The notes: a model not told the origin generated them from the letters alone. A stretch of DNA of 64,000 nucleotides from DATBSK01 sp964501785 (GCA_964501785.1 CAZCUD010000004.1:62001-126000), one strand, 5' to 3'; shown: positions 35,038-44,309, counted from the first letter of the stretch. A program made the numbers and translations.

Positions 35038-35119
35038 GAGCGTCGTCGGGTAGCGCCACCACCACGACGAGACGCGACGAACACGACGAACACGACGAGA
35101 CGGACGGGACGAGCCACAC
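35038..35119 (+). repeat. short tandem repeat between ylxR and infB
   Basis: The 82-base gap holds two perfect copies of the nine-base unit CGACGAACA (35075-35092) and further degenerate copies of CGACGA. There is no hairpin or promoter box of note; it acts as the infB 5' region. Confidence 0.6.
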
Positions 35120-37822
35120 GTGGCGACGAAGAAGATCAGGATCTACGAGCTGGCTCGTGAGCTCGGCGTCAGCAACGAGGACGTGCTGGAGCTCGCGAAC
35201 GAGCTGAAGATCGGCGTGAAGAGCCACTCCTCGAGCATCGAGGACCCGATGGCCGATCGCGTCCGTCGCCTCGCGGACTCCAAGGGCATGCGCCGCGAGC
35301 CCGTCGAGGAGCCCGAGCCGGAGCCCGAGCCGAAGCCGGAGCCGGTGAAGAAGTCGCCGGCGAAGAAGGCGGCCGCGCCCAAGGAGCCGGCTCCGGTCTC
35401 CGGGTCCCCGACGGGTCCGTCCGACGAGCCGACGGCGCCCGAGCCCGCCCACCGCGTGGTGCGCTCGACCGGCGGCATCCCCGAGCCCGGCGTGGGCGAG
35501 GTGGAGCGCCCGGCGGCGCGCGTGGTGCGTTCGACCGGAGGCATCCCCGAGGCCCCGCCGGCGGAGCCCGCTCGCCCGGCCACGCCGCCCGCGGCTGCGC
35601 CGACCCCGCCGCCCGAGCCTCCGGCACCGCCGGCACCGCCCGAGCTCCTGCGATCGGCGACCGGCAAGCCGATCCCGCCCCCGCCCGGTCAGCGGCGCGT
35701 CCCGCCGCCCCCCGGCGGCGGCGGTCGCACGTTCACGCCCGGTGGTCCGCGCCCCGGCGGCGGTGGTCCTCCCGGCGGCGGTGGTGGCGGCTTCCAGCGC
35801 CGCAGCCCGAGCGGCCCAGGCGGTGGCTACGCGCCCCGTCCCGGTGGTGGTCCCGGTGGTGGGCGCGGTGGCCCCGGGGGCGGCCCGGGCCGTGGCGGTC
35901 CGGGTGGAGGTCCCGGTGGGCGCGGCCGTCCCGGCGGTCCCCGGCCGCGGCGCAAGAAGCGTCGCCGTCGCAACCTCGAGGAGCTCGGACCCCAGGCGGC
36001 GCCGACCCTCACGCCCATCGACGCTCCGGTACCCGAGGGCGAGATCGTCGTGCCGCGCGGCATCACGATCCAGGAGCTCGCACCGAAGCTGAACCGCAAC
36101 ACGGCCGACCTCGTGCGCCTGCTCTTCGACGCGGGCGAGATGGTCACCGGCACTCAGTCGCTCGCCGACGAGATGATCGAGCTGATCGCCGAGACCCTCG
36201 GTGCCGAGGTCCTGCTCGTCGAGCCGGGCCAGGAGCAGGAGCTGGAGCTCCAGGCGCTGCTCGGTGACGACGAGGAAGAGGAGGATGAGAGCCTCCTCGA
36301 GCCGCGCGCGCCGGTCGTCACCGTCATGGGACACGTCGATCACGGCAAGACGACGCTGCTCGACCGGATCCGCGAGGCCAACGTCGTCGCGGGCGAGGCG
36401 GGCGGCATCACCCAGCACATCGGCGCGTACCAGGTCGAGCACGGCGGCAAGCCGATCACGTTCATCGACACGCCCGGTCACGAGGCGTTCACCGCGATGC
36501 GCGCCCGTGGCGCGCAGGCGACCGACATCGCGATCCTGGTGGTCGCCGCCGACGACGGGGTGATGCCGCAGACGGTCGAGGCGATCAGCCATGCCCGCGC
36601 GGCCGAGGTCCCGATCATCGTGGCGATCACGAAGGTCGATCGCGAGGACGCCAACACCGAGCGCACGCGCCAGCAGCTCGTCGAGCAGGAGCTGGTCCCC
36701 GAAGAGTGGGGCGGCGAGACGATGGTGCTCGAGGTGTCGGCGCCCGAGGGGCGCGGCATCGACGAGCTGCTCGAGGCCGTGCTGCTAGTCGCCGAGCTCG
36801 AGGAGCTCGCGACCAACCCGGTCGCGCCGGCGCGCGCGTTCGTGCTCGAGTCCAACCTTGACCCCGGGCGCGGTCCGGTGGTCACCGCGATCGTCGAGCG
36901 AGGCACGCTGCGCCTCGGCGAGCCGGTGGTCGCGGGCGGCGGTTGGGGCCGGGTGCGCGCCATGTTCGACGACCACAACCAGCAGGTCTCCGAGGCCGGC
37001 CCGTCGATGCCGGTCGAGGTGCTCGGGCTCGACGACGTCCCGCTCGCGGGCGACGAGCTGCGGGTCGCGCCCGACGACAAGACCGCGCGCACGGTCGCGG
37101 AGGCCCGGGCCCGGCGGCGCCGTGCCGCGAGCCTCCAGCACCCGATGTCGCTCGCCGGGGGCGCGCGGCTCGAGGACATCTTCGCGATGGTCCAGCGGGG
37201 CGAGGTCGCCACCCTCAACCTGGTGCTCAAGGCCGACGTGCAAGGTTCGCTCGAGGCGCTCACCGACGCGCTGCGCAAGCTCGACCACGAGCACGAGGAG
37301 GTTCGCCTCTCGTTCGTGCACCGGGGCGTCGGCGGGATCACGGAGTCCGACGTCGACCTCGCGGCGGTGTCCAACGCCACCGTGATCGGCTTCAACGTCC
37401 GCCCCGACCGCAAGGCTCGCGACCGCGCCGACCTCGAGAAGGTCGAGCTCCGGCTCTACGAGGTCATCTACCAGGTGCTCGAGGACGTCAACGCGGCGCT
37501 CATCGGGATGCTCCAGCCGGAGTTCGAGGAGGTCGTCACGGGCGAGGCCGAGGTGCGCGAGGTCTTCGGCGTGCCCCGGGTCGGCAAGATCGCCGGCTGC
37601 TTCGTGCGGGACGGCGTCATCACCCGCGGCTCGAAGGTCCGGTTCCTCCGCGAGGGCACGGTGATCTGGAACGGTGCGATCAGCTCGCTCAAGCGCTTCA
37701 AGGACGACGTCCGCGAGGTGCAGTCGGGCTTCGAGTGCGGCATCGGTCTCTCCGACTTCCAGGACCTCAAGCCGGGCGACATCATCGAGACCTACGAAGA
37801 GCGGGAGATCGCTCGCACCTGA
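35120..37822 (+). CDS. infB: translation initiation factor IF-2
   Basis: 900 residues. GTPase that places initiator tRNA on the ribosome. N-terminal IF2_N domain (IRIYELARELGVSNEDVLEL), then a long Pro/Glu and Gly/Arg-rich linker (about 55-285), a second IF2_N-like segment, and the G domain from about residue 395 with GHVDHGKTT (G1) and DTPGHEAF (G3). G4 reads TKVD rather than the usual NKxD. Domains II, III and IV follow to the end. The linker resembles other actinobacterial IF-2. A weak hairpin follows the stop. Confidence 0.96.
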   Translation: MATKKIRIYELARELGVSNEDVLELANELKIGVKSHSSSIEDPMADRVRRLADSKGMRREPVEEPEPEPEPKPEPVKKSPAKKAAAPKEPAPVSGSPTGPSDEPTAPEPAHRVVRSTGGIPEPGVGEVERPAARVVRSTGGIPEAPPAEPARPATPPAAAPTPPPEPPAPPAPPELLRSATGKPIPPPPGQRRVPPPPGGGGRTFTPGGPRPGGGGPPGGGGGGFQRRSPSGPGGGYAPRPGGGPGGGRGGPGGGPGRGGPGGGPGGRGRPGGPRPRRKKRRRRNLEELGPQAAPTLTPIDAPVPEGEIVVPRGITIQELAPKLNRNTADLVRLLFDAGEMVTGTQSLADEMIELIAETLGAEVLLVEPGQEQELELQALLGDDEEEEDESLLEPRAPVVTVMGHVDHGKTTLLDRIREANVVAGEAGGITQHIGAYQVEHGGKPITFIDTPGHEAFTAMRARGAQATDIAILVVAADDGVMPQTVEAISHARAAEVPIIVAITKVDREDANTERTRQQLVEQELVPEEWGGETMVLEVSAPEGRGIDELLEAVLLVAELEELATNPVAPARAFVLESNLDPGRGPVVTAIVERGTLRLGEPVVAGGGWGRVRAMFDDHNQQVSEAGPSMPVEVLGLDDVPLAGDELRVAPDDKTARTVAEARARRRRAASLQHPMSLAGGARLEDIFAMVQRGEVATLNLVLKADVQGSLEALTDALRKLDHEHEEVRLSFVHRGVGGITESDVDLAAVSNATVIGFNVRPDRKARDRADLEKVELRLYEVIYQVLEDVNAALIGMLQPEFEEVVTGEAEVREVFGVPRVGKIAGCFVRDGVITRGSKVRFLREGTVIWNGAISSLKRFKDDVREVQSGFECGIGLSDFQDLKPGDIIETYEEREIART

Positions 37823-37824
37823 TC

Positions 37825-37842
37825 CGGACGTTGCGCCGTCCG
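37825..37842 (+). terminator. weak stem-loop after infB
   Basis: CGGACG/CGTCCG with a six-base loop directly after the infB stop, no T run. It may reduce read-through into the accessory gene that follows. Confidence 0.35.
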
Positions 37843-37855
37843 AACGGGAGCCGTC

Positions 37856-40855
37856 GTGCGCCTGTCCCACCCGCTCATACGACTCCCGCTCACCGTCGAT
37901 GCTGACGTCCTCGCCGCAGAGGTGGAGTCGCTCCCGGACGATTGCTGGCGCGATCACCCCGAGGGCGCGCCCGGCAACACCGCGGTGCCGTTGGTGGCTG
38001 CAGGTGGTGATCCTGGCGACGACGGCACCATCGGACCGATGGCACCGACACCGGTGCTCGCGTCCCTCCCGTACACCCGTCAGGTGCTGGAGAGCCTGGG
38101 CTCGACGATCGGCCGCACCCGCCTCATGCGGATCGCGACCGAGACCGACCTCGAGGACCACGTCGACACCAACTACACGTGGTGGCACCACCTTCGGGTG
38201 CATGTCCCCGTGCTCACCTCGCCGGATGTCGTCTTCACGGTGGGTGATGCGAGCGCGCACATGGCGCGAGGCGAGGTCTGGGTGTTCGACACCTGGCGCC
38301 GGCATCGGGTCGAGAACCCTGCTGCGAGGCCGCGCGTCCATCTCGTCGTCGACACCGTCGGTGGGCCGCGCCTCTGGGACCTGATCGACCATCCGGACGA
38401 CGTGGAGCGCCACGTGCGCTTCGATCCCTCCGGCGACCCGACACTGCCGTTCGAGCGCCACAACCATCCCGCGGTCATGACTCCGTGGGAGCTGGAGTCG
38501 ACGCTCGGGGCGCTCCTCGCCGAGGCAGCCCCGATCGCGCCCGCCGAGGTCGCGCGAGCTCGTGCGGAGCTGGTCGCGCTCGCACGTGCGTGGCGTGACG
38601 CCTGGGCTCGATTCGGGGACGATCCCGACGGCTGGCCGCACCTGCGACAGCTCCGTGAGGCCGCGCGGGCTGCTGTCGACCGCACCGTTGGGAACGTGCG
38701 CCTCGCCAACGGCGTGGCGCTTCGACATGCGATCGACCAGCTCGTGCTCCGTCCGGCGGTGACCCCCGAGGTCGCGCGCCGTTCGCCCCCGGCGAGCGGG
38801 ACGCGCGTGGCTTCGTCCGATCCTCCGCCCCCGACGCCGAGGCAGGCGCTCACGGCGCGTCTCGCCGGGCCGCCCCGCATCAGCGATCCGGTCTTCGTCG
38901 TGGCGCCGCCCCGCTCCGGCAGCAGCCTGCTGTTCGAGACCCTTGCCCGCTCACCCGACCTCGTGTCGATCGGAGGTGAGAGCCATCGTCTCATCGAGGG
39001 TGTGCCTGCGCTCACGCCGAGCGCGCACGGCTGGGACTCGAACCGTCTCGACGAGTCCGACGCGCGCGAGGGCGTCGTCGCTCACCTGAAGGAGGCGTTC
39101 GTCCTGCGACTGCACGATCGCGACGGCGCACGTGTGCTCGGGGGGCCGGCGCGGATGCTCGAGAAGACCCCGAAGAACGCATTGCGCGTGCCGTTCCTCG
39201 CTGCGGCGTTCCCTGACGCGCGCTTCGTCTACCTCTACCGCGACGTGCGAGAGACCACGAGCAGCATGCTCGACGCCTGGCGGTCGGGGCGCTTCGTCAC
39301 CTACCCCGATCTTCCTGGCTGGTCCGGCAGCCCGTGGTCCTTGCTGCTGGTGCCCGGGTGGCGTGACCTTCGAGACCGGCCACTCGCCGAGGTCGTGGCG
39401 CGCCAGTGGGCGACGACCACCACCGTGCTGCTCGACGACCTCGAGGCTCTCGACCCCGCTCGGTGGTGCGTGGCCAGCTACGACCGGCTCGTCGCGGATC
39501 CGGCATCCGAGATCGGTGCGCTGTGCGAGTTCCTCGACCTGGCATGGGACGACGACCTCGTCGAGCCCTTGCCCGAGTCCCGGCACACGCTCGACTCGCC
39601 GAACCCCGACAAGTGGCGTCGCAACGAGGCCGAGCTGGCTCCGCAGTGGGTGACCGTGCAAGACGTCGCCCGACGCGCGCACGCGGTGTTCGCCGAGGCG
39701 CCCCGCGTCGTGCCGGTGCGTCGAGCACCGTCGGCCGACCGTGTGCCGGTCGTGGAGTCCGACGAGCGCACGTCCGAGTCTCCGAGTGCCGAGGAGCTCT
39801 ACGGCAGCCGCTTCTCGAAGACGTTCGCGGCGATGCTGCGCGAGGTGGGGGCGGCGCTCGCGGTCACCACCTACCAGGCCGGGCGCGTGATCCTCGTTCG
39901 TCCGACCGAGTCCGGGCTCAACACGCACTACCGCTCGCTGCCGACGCCGATGGGCGCGGCGTTCGACGGTCGACGCCTCGCGATCGGCACCAAGGCCGAT
40001 GTCATGGTGTTCCACGACCAGCCGGCCGTCGCCGCCAGCGTCGATCCGCCGGGTGAGCACGACGGCTGCTTCATCGTCCGAACCCGTCACACCACCGGTG
40101 ACATCAAGGTGCACGACCTCGCGTGGGGCACCGAGGGGCTGTGGGTCGTCAACACCCGGTTCTCGTGCCTCGCCACGCTCGACGATGACCACTCCTTCGT
40201 GCCGCGCTGGCGTCCGCCGTTCGTGAGCTCACTCGCCTCCGACGATCGGTGTCACCTCAACGGGCTCGCCATGGTCGACGGCGCGCCGCGCTTCGTCACC
40301 ACGCTCGGGATCACCGACGAGCCAGGAGGCTGGCGCGAGCACAAGGCGAACGGCGGAGCGCTCCTCGACGTCTCCGTCGACGAGACCGTGGCGGTCGGCC
40401 TGTCGATGCCGCATTCGCCCCGCTGGCACGACGGGCGGCTCTGGGTGCTCGAGTCGGGCGTCGGCGCGCTCGGTGTCGTCGACCTCGACACCGGTCACGT
40501 GGAGCACGTCGCGCGCCTGCCGGGCTTCGCTCGCGGGCTCGCCTTCGTGGGTCCCTACGCCCTGGTCGGCCTCTCACGCGTGCGGGAGCACGTCTTCGAC
40601 GGCCTGCCGCTCACGCGCGACCGCACCGAGGCGCTGCGCTGCGGTGTCTGGGTCGTGGACACCGCGACCGGGTCGACGGTGGCGACGCTCGAGTTCGACG
40701 GCCTGGTCCAGGAGATCTTCGAGGTCGTCGTGCTGGCCGGCCGTCGCTACCCGGAGCTGGTCGAGCCGGGGGCCGACCTGGCCGAGCACGCCTTCGTCGT
40801 CCCCGACGCCGCTCTCGCCGACGTGCCCGAGGCCTCCCGATCGCCGAGGCCGTGA
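37856..40855 (+). CDS. three-domain fusion: asparaginyl-hydroxylase-like, sulfotransferase, TIGR03032-like propeller
   Basis: 999 residues; GTG behind GGGAG. Residues 1-175 resemble the 2-oxoglutarate/Fe(II) aspartyl-asparaginyl hydroxylase fold: RVHVPV (H116), then GEVWVFDTWRRHRVEN (H150) and R160 as likely iron and co-substrate ligands. Residues 342-600 are a sulfotransferase: PAPS loop APPRSGSS (350-357) and 3'-phosphate motif RDVRETTSS (462-470). Residues 650-985 match the TIGR03032 pattern (TTYQAGRVILV, KVHDLAWGTEGLWVVNTRFSCLA, MPHSPRWHDGRLWVL), a probable beta-propeller of unknown role. No signal peptide. An exported beta-helix gene follows, so peptide or glycan modification is conceivable. 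Confidence 0.78.
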   Translation: MRLSHPLIRLPLTVDADVLAAEVESLPDDCWRDHPEGAPGNTAVPLVAAGGDPGDDGTIGPMAPTPVLASLPYTRQVLESLGSTIGRTRLMRIATETDLEDHVDTNYTWWHHLRVHVPVLTSPDVVFTVGDASAHMARGEVWVFDTWRRHRVENPAARPRVHLVVDTVGGPRLWDLIDHPDDVERHVRFDPSGDPTLPFERHNHPAVMTPWELESTLGALLAEAAPIAPAEVARARAELVALARAWRDAWARFGDDPDGWPHLRQLREAARAAVDRTVGNVRLANGVALRHAIDQLVLRPAVTPEVARRSPPASGTRVASSDPPPPTPRQALTARLAGPPRISDPVFVVAPPRSGSSLLFETLARSPDLVSIGGESHRLIEGVPALTPSAHGWDSNRLDESDAREGVVAHLKEAFVLRLHDRDGARVLGGPARMLEKTPKNALRVPFLAAAFPDARFVYLYRDVRETTSSMLDAWRSGRFVTYPDLPGWSGSPWSLLLVPGWRDLRDRPLAEVVARQWATTTTVLLDDLEALDPARWCVASYDRLVADPASEIGALCEFLDLAWDDDLVEPLPESRHTLDSPNPDKWRRNEAELAPQWVTVQDVARRAHAVFAEAPRVVPVRRAPSADRVPVVESDERTSESPSAEELYGSRFSKTFAAMLREVGAALAVTTYQAGRVILVRPTESGLNTHYRSLPTPMGAAFDGRRLAIGTKADVMVFHDQPAVAASVDPPGEHDGCFIVRTRHTTGDIKVHDLAWGTEGLWVVNTRFSCLATLDDDHSFVPRWRPPFVSSLASDDRCHLNGLAMVDGAPRFVTTLGITDEPGGWREHKANGGALLDVSVDETVAVGLSMPHSPRWHDGRLWVLESGVGALGVVDLDTGHVEHVARLPGFARGLAFVGPYALVGLSRVREHVFDGLPLTRDRTEALRCGVWVVDTATGSTVATLEFDGLVQEIFEVVVLAGRRYPELVEPGADLAEHAFVVPDAALADVPEASRSPRP

Positions 40856-40881
40856 TCCGGCGCCTCCGCGGCGCGCGCGCC

Positions 40882-40887
40882 TACAGT
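40882..40887 (+). promoter_or_regulatory. -10 box upstream of the first beta-helix gene
   Basis: TACAGT, 27 bases before the ATG at 40915; lies 27 bases after the fusion gene stop. Confidence 0.4.
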
Positions 40888-40914
40888 GCTGCGCACCTGG
40901 ACCGAACGTGGGCG

Positions 40915-42471
40915 ATGGCGGAGCGTGACGTGAGCGAGCGGGACACCTCGATGATGAACCGCGCGGGTCGGCGCGAGGCGGAGCGGCGAGCGCGGCGCAG
41001 CCGGAAGGTGGGTGCGGCGGTGACCGCCGGCACCGCGGTCCTGGGCGGCACGGCGGCGTTCGTCGGGACGGTGGCGCCCGCGGGTGCGCTCACGTCGTAC
41101 GTGGTGACGAACAACGACGACTCGGGTGCCGGGAGCCTGCGCCAGGCGATGATCGACGCCGAGTCCGATGGTGACGACAGCGAGATCACCTTCGCCGCGA
41201 ACGTCACCGGGACCATCCCGGTGTCGACCCAGCTCGAGATCGATGGCGACGCCGGCGATCTCACGATCATCGGGCCGGGGTCGGGCGTGCTCTCGCTGGT
41301 CGGCGACGGCAACAACCGGATCTTCTACATGGACGGTTCGTGGGACGGGGACGTGGCGTCCATCAGCGGGCTGACGATCACCGGCGGCGACACGCCGGCC
41401 GGGAGCGGTGCGGGGATCAAGTTCTACGACTGCGGCGACTGCGACCTGATCCTCGACGACGTCGTGATCTCCGACAACACCGCCTTCGACTCCGGTGGTG
41501 GCATCCAGATGTACGGCGCGGGTGACCTGACCATCACGAACTCGGTGATCTCGGGCAACTCCGCAGGCGATGCCGGAGGCATCAACTTCTACGAATCCGG
41601 CGACCTGCTGATCTCCAGCACCACCGTGTCGGGGAACACGTCGGGCAACTGGGGCGGCGGCCTCTACTTCTACAACGGCACATCCCTGACGATCCTGGCG
41701 TCGACCTTCTCGGAGAACGACGCGCTCGGCGGCGGCGGCGGCGCGATGTGGGTCGGCGGTGAGAACGCCGGCTATCCGGCATCCGTCCTCATCGCGAACT
41801 CGACGTTCACCGGGAACACGGCCACCGAGGTCGGTGGTGGGTTGGCGCTCTACGGTGGCTCGGATTCGGTCGAGATCCTCCAGAGCACGATCAGCGGCAA
41901 CGACTCCGCGATCGACGTCGGCGACGGTCTCTACCTCGGTGACCAGGTGGCAGCCGCCAGCGTCCAGGGGAGTGGTCGAGGTGGCGGCGAGAAGCCCGCG
42001 ACCAAGGAAGACGGGACCGCCCGGGATACGCAGGAGCCTCGATCGGGCGGCGTGGGCCCCCAAGAGCTCGCGAACCCGGTGACGATCACGGGCTCGATCA
42101 TCTCGGCCAACGACGGGACCGACATCGGGACGCAGGAGATCGCCGTCGAGGTCGCGAGCACCAACAACCTGATCGGGACCGTGACCGACGGGATCGAGCT
42201 GACCAGCGTCGAGACGATCATGTCGTCGGAGCCCGGCCTCGCGCCTCTCGCGAGCAACGGTGGGCCGACCCAGACGATGGCGTTGCTCGCGACCAGCGCG
42301 GCGCTGAACGCGGGTCCGGTGCCCGTGCCGCCGTTCCCGGGCAACGACACCGATCAGCGCGGTCCAGGGTTCGCGAGGGTGTCGGACGGGCGCGTGGACA
42401 TCGGGGCCTACGAGGTCCAGGTGCCGATCCAACCGGTGCCGATCATCCTCGAACCGACCTTCACCGGCTGA
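40915..42471 (+). CDS. exported right-handed beta-helix protein with C-terminal LEPTFTG (first copy)
   Basis: 518 residues from the ATG at 40915; ATGs at 40951/40954 would also leave the signal intact. After a basic stretch comes a hydrophobic signal ending near PAGA. Residues 70-330 are imperfect repeats of the beta-helix type (LTITNSVISGNSAGDAGG and so on), as in choice-of-anchor-Q proteins, interrupted by a Gly/Lys/Glu-rich insertion (41960-42080). The end has ASNGGPTQTMALL, DQRG and DIGAYE, then a proline-rich stretch and LEPTFTG at the very C-terminus. No sortase motif or membrane anchor is visible. Probably a cell-surface or secreted protein. Confidence 0.8.
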   Translation: MAERDVSERDTSMMNRAGRREAERRARRSRKVGAAVTAGTAVLGGTAAFVGTVAPAGALTSYVVTNNDDSGAGSLRQAMIDAESDGDDSEITFAANVTGTIPVSTQLEIDGDAGDLTIIGPGSGVLSLVGDGNNRIFYMDGSWDGDVASISGLTITGGDTPAGSGAGIKFYDCGDCDLILDDVVISDNTAFDSGGGIQMYGAGDLTITNSVISGNSAGDAGGINFYESGDLLISSTTVSGNTSGNWGGGLYFYNGTSLTILASTFSENDALGGGGGAMWVGGENAGYPASVLIANSTFTGNTATEVGGGLALYGGSDSVEILQSTISGNDSAIDVGDGLYLGDQVAAASVQGSGRGGGEKPATKEDGTARDTQEPRSGGVGPQELANPVTITGSIISANDGTDIGTQEIAVEVASTNNLIGTVTDGIELTSVETIMSSEPGLAPLASNGGPTQTMALLATSAALNAGPVPVPPFPGNDTDQRGPGFARVSDGRVDIGAYEVQVPIQPVPIILEPTFTG

Positions 42472-42562
42472 GGACCCTCGCTCCGTCGCCCCCCTCGAGG
42501 GGGCTGCGTCGGCGCCGGTAGCCGTCCTCGGCGACCGGGACACGAGCGCGAGAATCGGTGGT

Positions 42563-42910
42563 GTGCACGCCGCCGCGACCCGCTTCGAGCTCTTCGTTCC
42601 CGAGAGCCGATCGCTGAAGACCAAGCGCGCCGCGATCCGTCCGATCATCGACGGCCTGCGCCACCGCATGCGGGTCTCGGTGGCCGAGATCGACCACCAG
42701 GACACCTGGCAGCGGTGCTCGATCGGCGTGGCGGTCGTCGCCGAGAGCGACGGGCGGCTCCGCGAGATCCTCGCCGCCGTCGAGCGGCACGTGGCCGGTG
42801 CGCCGGGCGTCGAGCTGCTCGACGCCGAGACCGTCTGGCTGGAGCGCGACGACGTCCTGTCCGTCGATGCCCTGGCCCACGACGGGGTGGAGGGCGGCCG
42901 CGATGGCTGA
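42563..42910 (+). CDS. ylxP: YlxP-like DUF503 protein
   Basis: 115 residues. Small conserved protein that normally lies between infB and rbfA; function unclear, possibly linked to ribosome or RNA metabolism. The signature is FVPESRSLKTKRAAIRPI and AEIDHQDTWQRCSIGVAVV. The GTG follows GAGAAT by seven bases, a leaderless-type start. Its stop overlaps rbfA by eight bases. A hairpin CCCCC/GGGGG (42490-42503) lies between it and the beta-helix gene. Confidence 0.88.
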   Translation: MHAAATRFELFVPESRSLKTKRAAIRPIIDGLRHRMRVSVAEIDHQDTWQRCSIGVAVVAESDGRLREILAAVERHVAGAPGVELLDAETVWLERDDVLSVDALAHDGVEGGRDG

Positions 42911-43283
42911 CCGCGGCACCCGGCGCTACCCGCGGACGCTGCGGGTCAACGAGGTCGTGCGCGAGTCGCTCGCGGACAACCTCGAGCGGATGGGCGACCC
43001 GCGGCTGGAGATGGTCACCATCACCGGCGTCGAGGTGAGTCCCGACCTGCGTCACGCCACCGTCTTCTACGCCGCGCTCGGTGATCACGATCCCGAGATC
43101 GCCGACGGGCTCACCGCCGCCTCGCACCACCTGCGCACGGCCCTGGGCCGTGAGGTGCGCCTGAAGTACCTTCCCAAGCTGCACTTCCGCGAGGACCCGG
43201 CGATCGAAGCGGGTCAACGGATCGAGACGATCCTGCGCGACCTGCACTCCGAGCAGCACCGGCGTCCGAAGAAGGCGCGATGA
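42903..43283 (+). CDS. rbfA: 30S ribosome-binding factor A
   Basis: 126 residues. KH-fold factor for 16S rRNA 5'-end maturation and cold adaptation. The family pattern is clear: RVNEVVRESLADNLERMGDP, VTITGVEVSPDLRHATVFY and LKYLPKLHFREDPAI. ATG at 42903 overlaps ylxP; the stop overlaps nrnA by ATGA. Confidence 0.95.
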   Translation: MADRGTRRYPRTLRVNEVVRESLADNLERMGDPRLEMVTITGVEVSPDLRHATVFYAALGDHDPEIADGLTAASHHLRTALGREVRLKYLPKLHFREDPAIEAGQRIETILRDLHSEQHRRPKKAR

Positions 43284-44263
43284 GCCGAGACGAACCCGCG
43301 CCGAGCATCGAGTCGTCGCTGCGAGCCGCCGCCGACGCGATCCGCGGAGCCGAGCGCATCACGCTCGCCTGTCACGTCAACCCGGACGGCGACGCGCTCG
43401 GCTCGATGCTCGGGCTCTTCCACGTCCTCCGTGCGGCCGGGTTCGACGTGCTCGCCTCGTTCCCCACTCCGTTCGTCACCGCACCGCACTACCGCGAGCT
43501 CCCCGGTCTCGACGCGCTGGTCCCGCCCGAGGAGGTCCCGAGCGAGCCCGACGTCATGGTCACGTTCGACTGTGGCTCGCTCGGCCGCCTGGGCGACCTC
43601 GAGCCCGCTGCCAAGGGCGCGCGCGAGCTGGTAGTGATCGACCACCACATCTCCAACGATCGCTACGGCACGATCAACGTCGTCGACCCCGACGCGGCGG
43701 CGAGCAGCTGGGTGGTGCTGCAGCTCGTCGACGTCCTCGGTCTCGACCTGAACCGTGACGCCGCGGTCTGCCTCTACGCGGCGTTGATCTGCGACACCGG
43801 TCGCTTCCAGTACGACACGACGACGCCCGCGGTGTTCGAGATGGCGCGGCGACTCGCGAGCTACGAGGTGCCCGTCGAGCGCCTGTCTCGCACCCTGTTC
43901 GAGGAGCATCGCTTCGCCTACCTCCAGCTCCTCGGCGAGGCGCTCGGTCGGGCCGAGCTGGTCCGCGAGCAACGGTTCGTGTGGACGGCGGTGACCCAGG
44001 ACATGCTCACCCGCCACGGCGTGTCGATGGAGGAGATCGAAGGGCTCATCGACATCGTGCGGCGCGCCGCGGAGGCGGAGGTCGCATCCGTCCTCAAGGA
44101 AGAGGTCGACGGCACCATCCGGGTGAGCCTGCGCTCCCTCGGTGCGGTCGACGTCCGCCGGATCGCCGAGGCCCACGGTGGGGGCGGGCACCGGTTCGCC
44201 GCCGGGTTCAGCTCGGAGCTCGACCTCGACACGGTCGTCGCCCGCATCCGCGCCGCGCTGTGA
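43280..44263 (+). CDS. nrnA: DHH-family oligoribonuclease / pAp phosphatase
   Basis: 327 residues. Degrades short oligonucleotides and dephosphorylates pAp. Metal motifs HVNPDGDALGS (motif I) and IDHHISN (DHH), then the C-terminal DHHA1 domain with GGGGHRFAAG. Degrading pAp links it to sulfate assimilation and sulfotransferases, both of which occur in this window. It is coupled to rbfA by ATGA, a standard position. Confidence 0.93.
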   Translation: MSRDEPAPSIESSLRAAADAIRGAERITLACHVNPDGDALGSMLGLFHVLRAAGFDVLASFPTPFVTAPHYRELPGLDALVPPEEVPSEPDVMVTFDCGSLGRLGDLEPAAKGARELVVIDHHISNDRYGTINVVDPDAAASSWVVLQLVDVLGLDLNRDAAVCLYAALICDTGRFQYDTTTPAVFEMARRLASYEVPVERLSRTLFEEHRFAYLQLLGEALGRAELVREQRFVWTAVTQDMLTRHGVSMEEIEGLIDIVRRAAEAEVASVLKEEVDGTIRVSLRSLGAVDVRRIAEAHGGGGHRFAAGFSSELDLDTVVARIRAAL

Positions 44264-44309
44264 TGTCCGCGCTGCGCCAGCGCGGGCGCCAGCAGCGGAG
44301 CGAGAGGCC

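Noticed and set aside
35075..35101. CGACGAACA repeats as iterons or a CRISPR-like array
   Set aside because: Only two perfect nine-base copies without spacers; they lie in the short infB 5' region.
42465..42471. LEPTFTG as a variant of the LPXTG sortase signal
   Set aside because: The motif is at the extreme C-terminus with no following hydrophobic helix and basic tail, which sortase substrates need.
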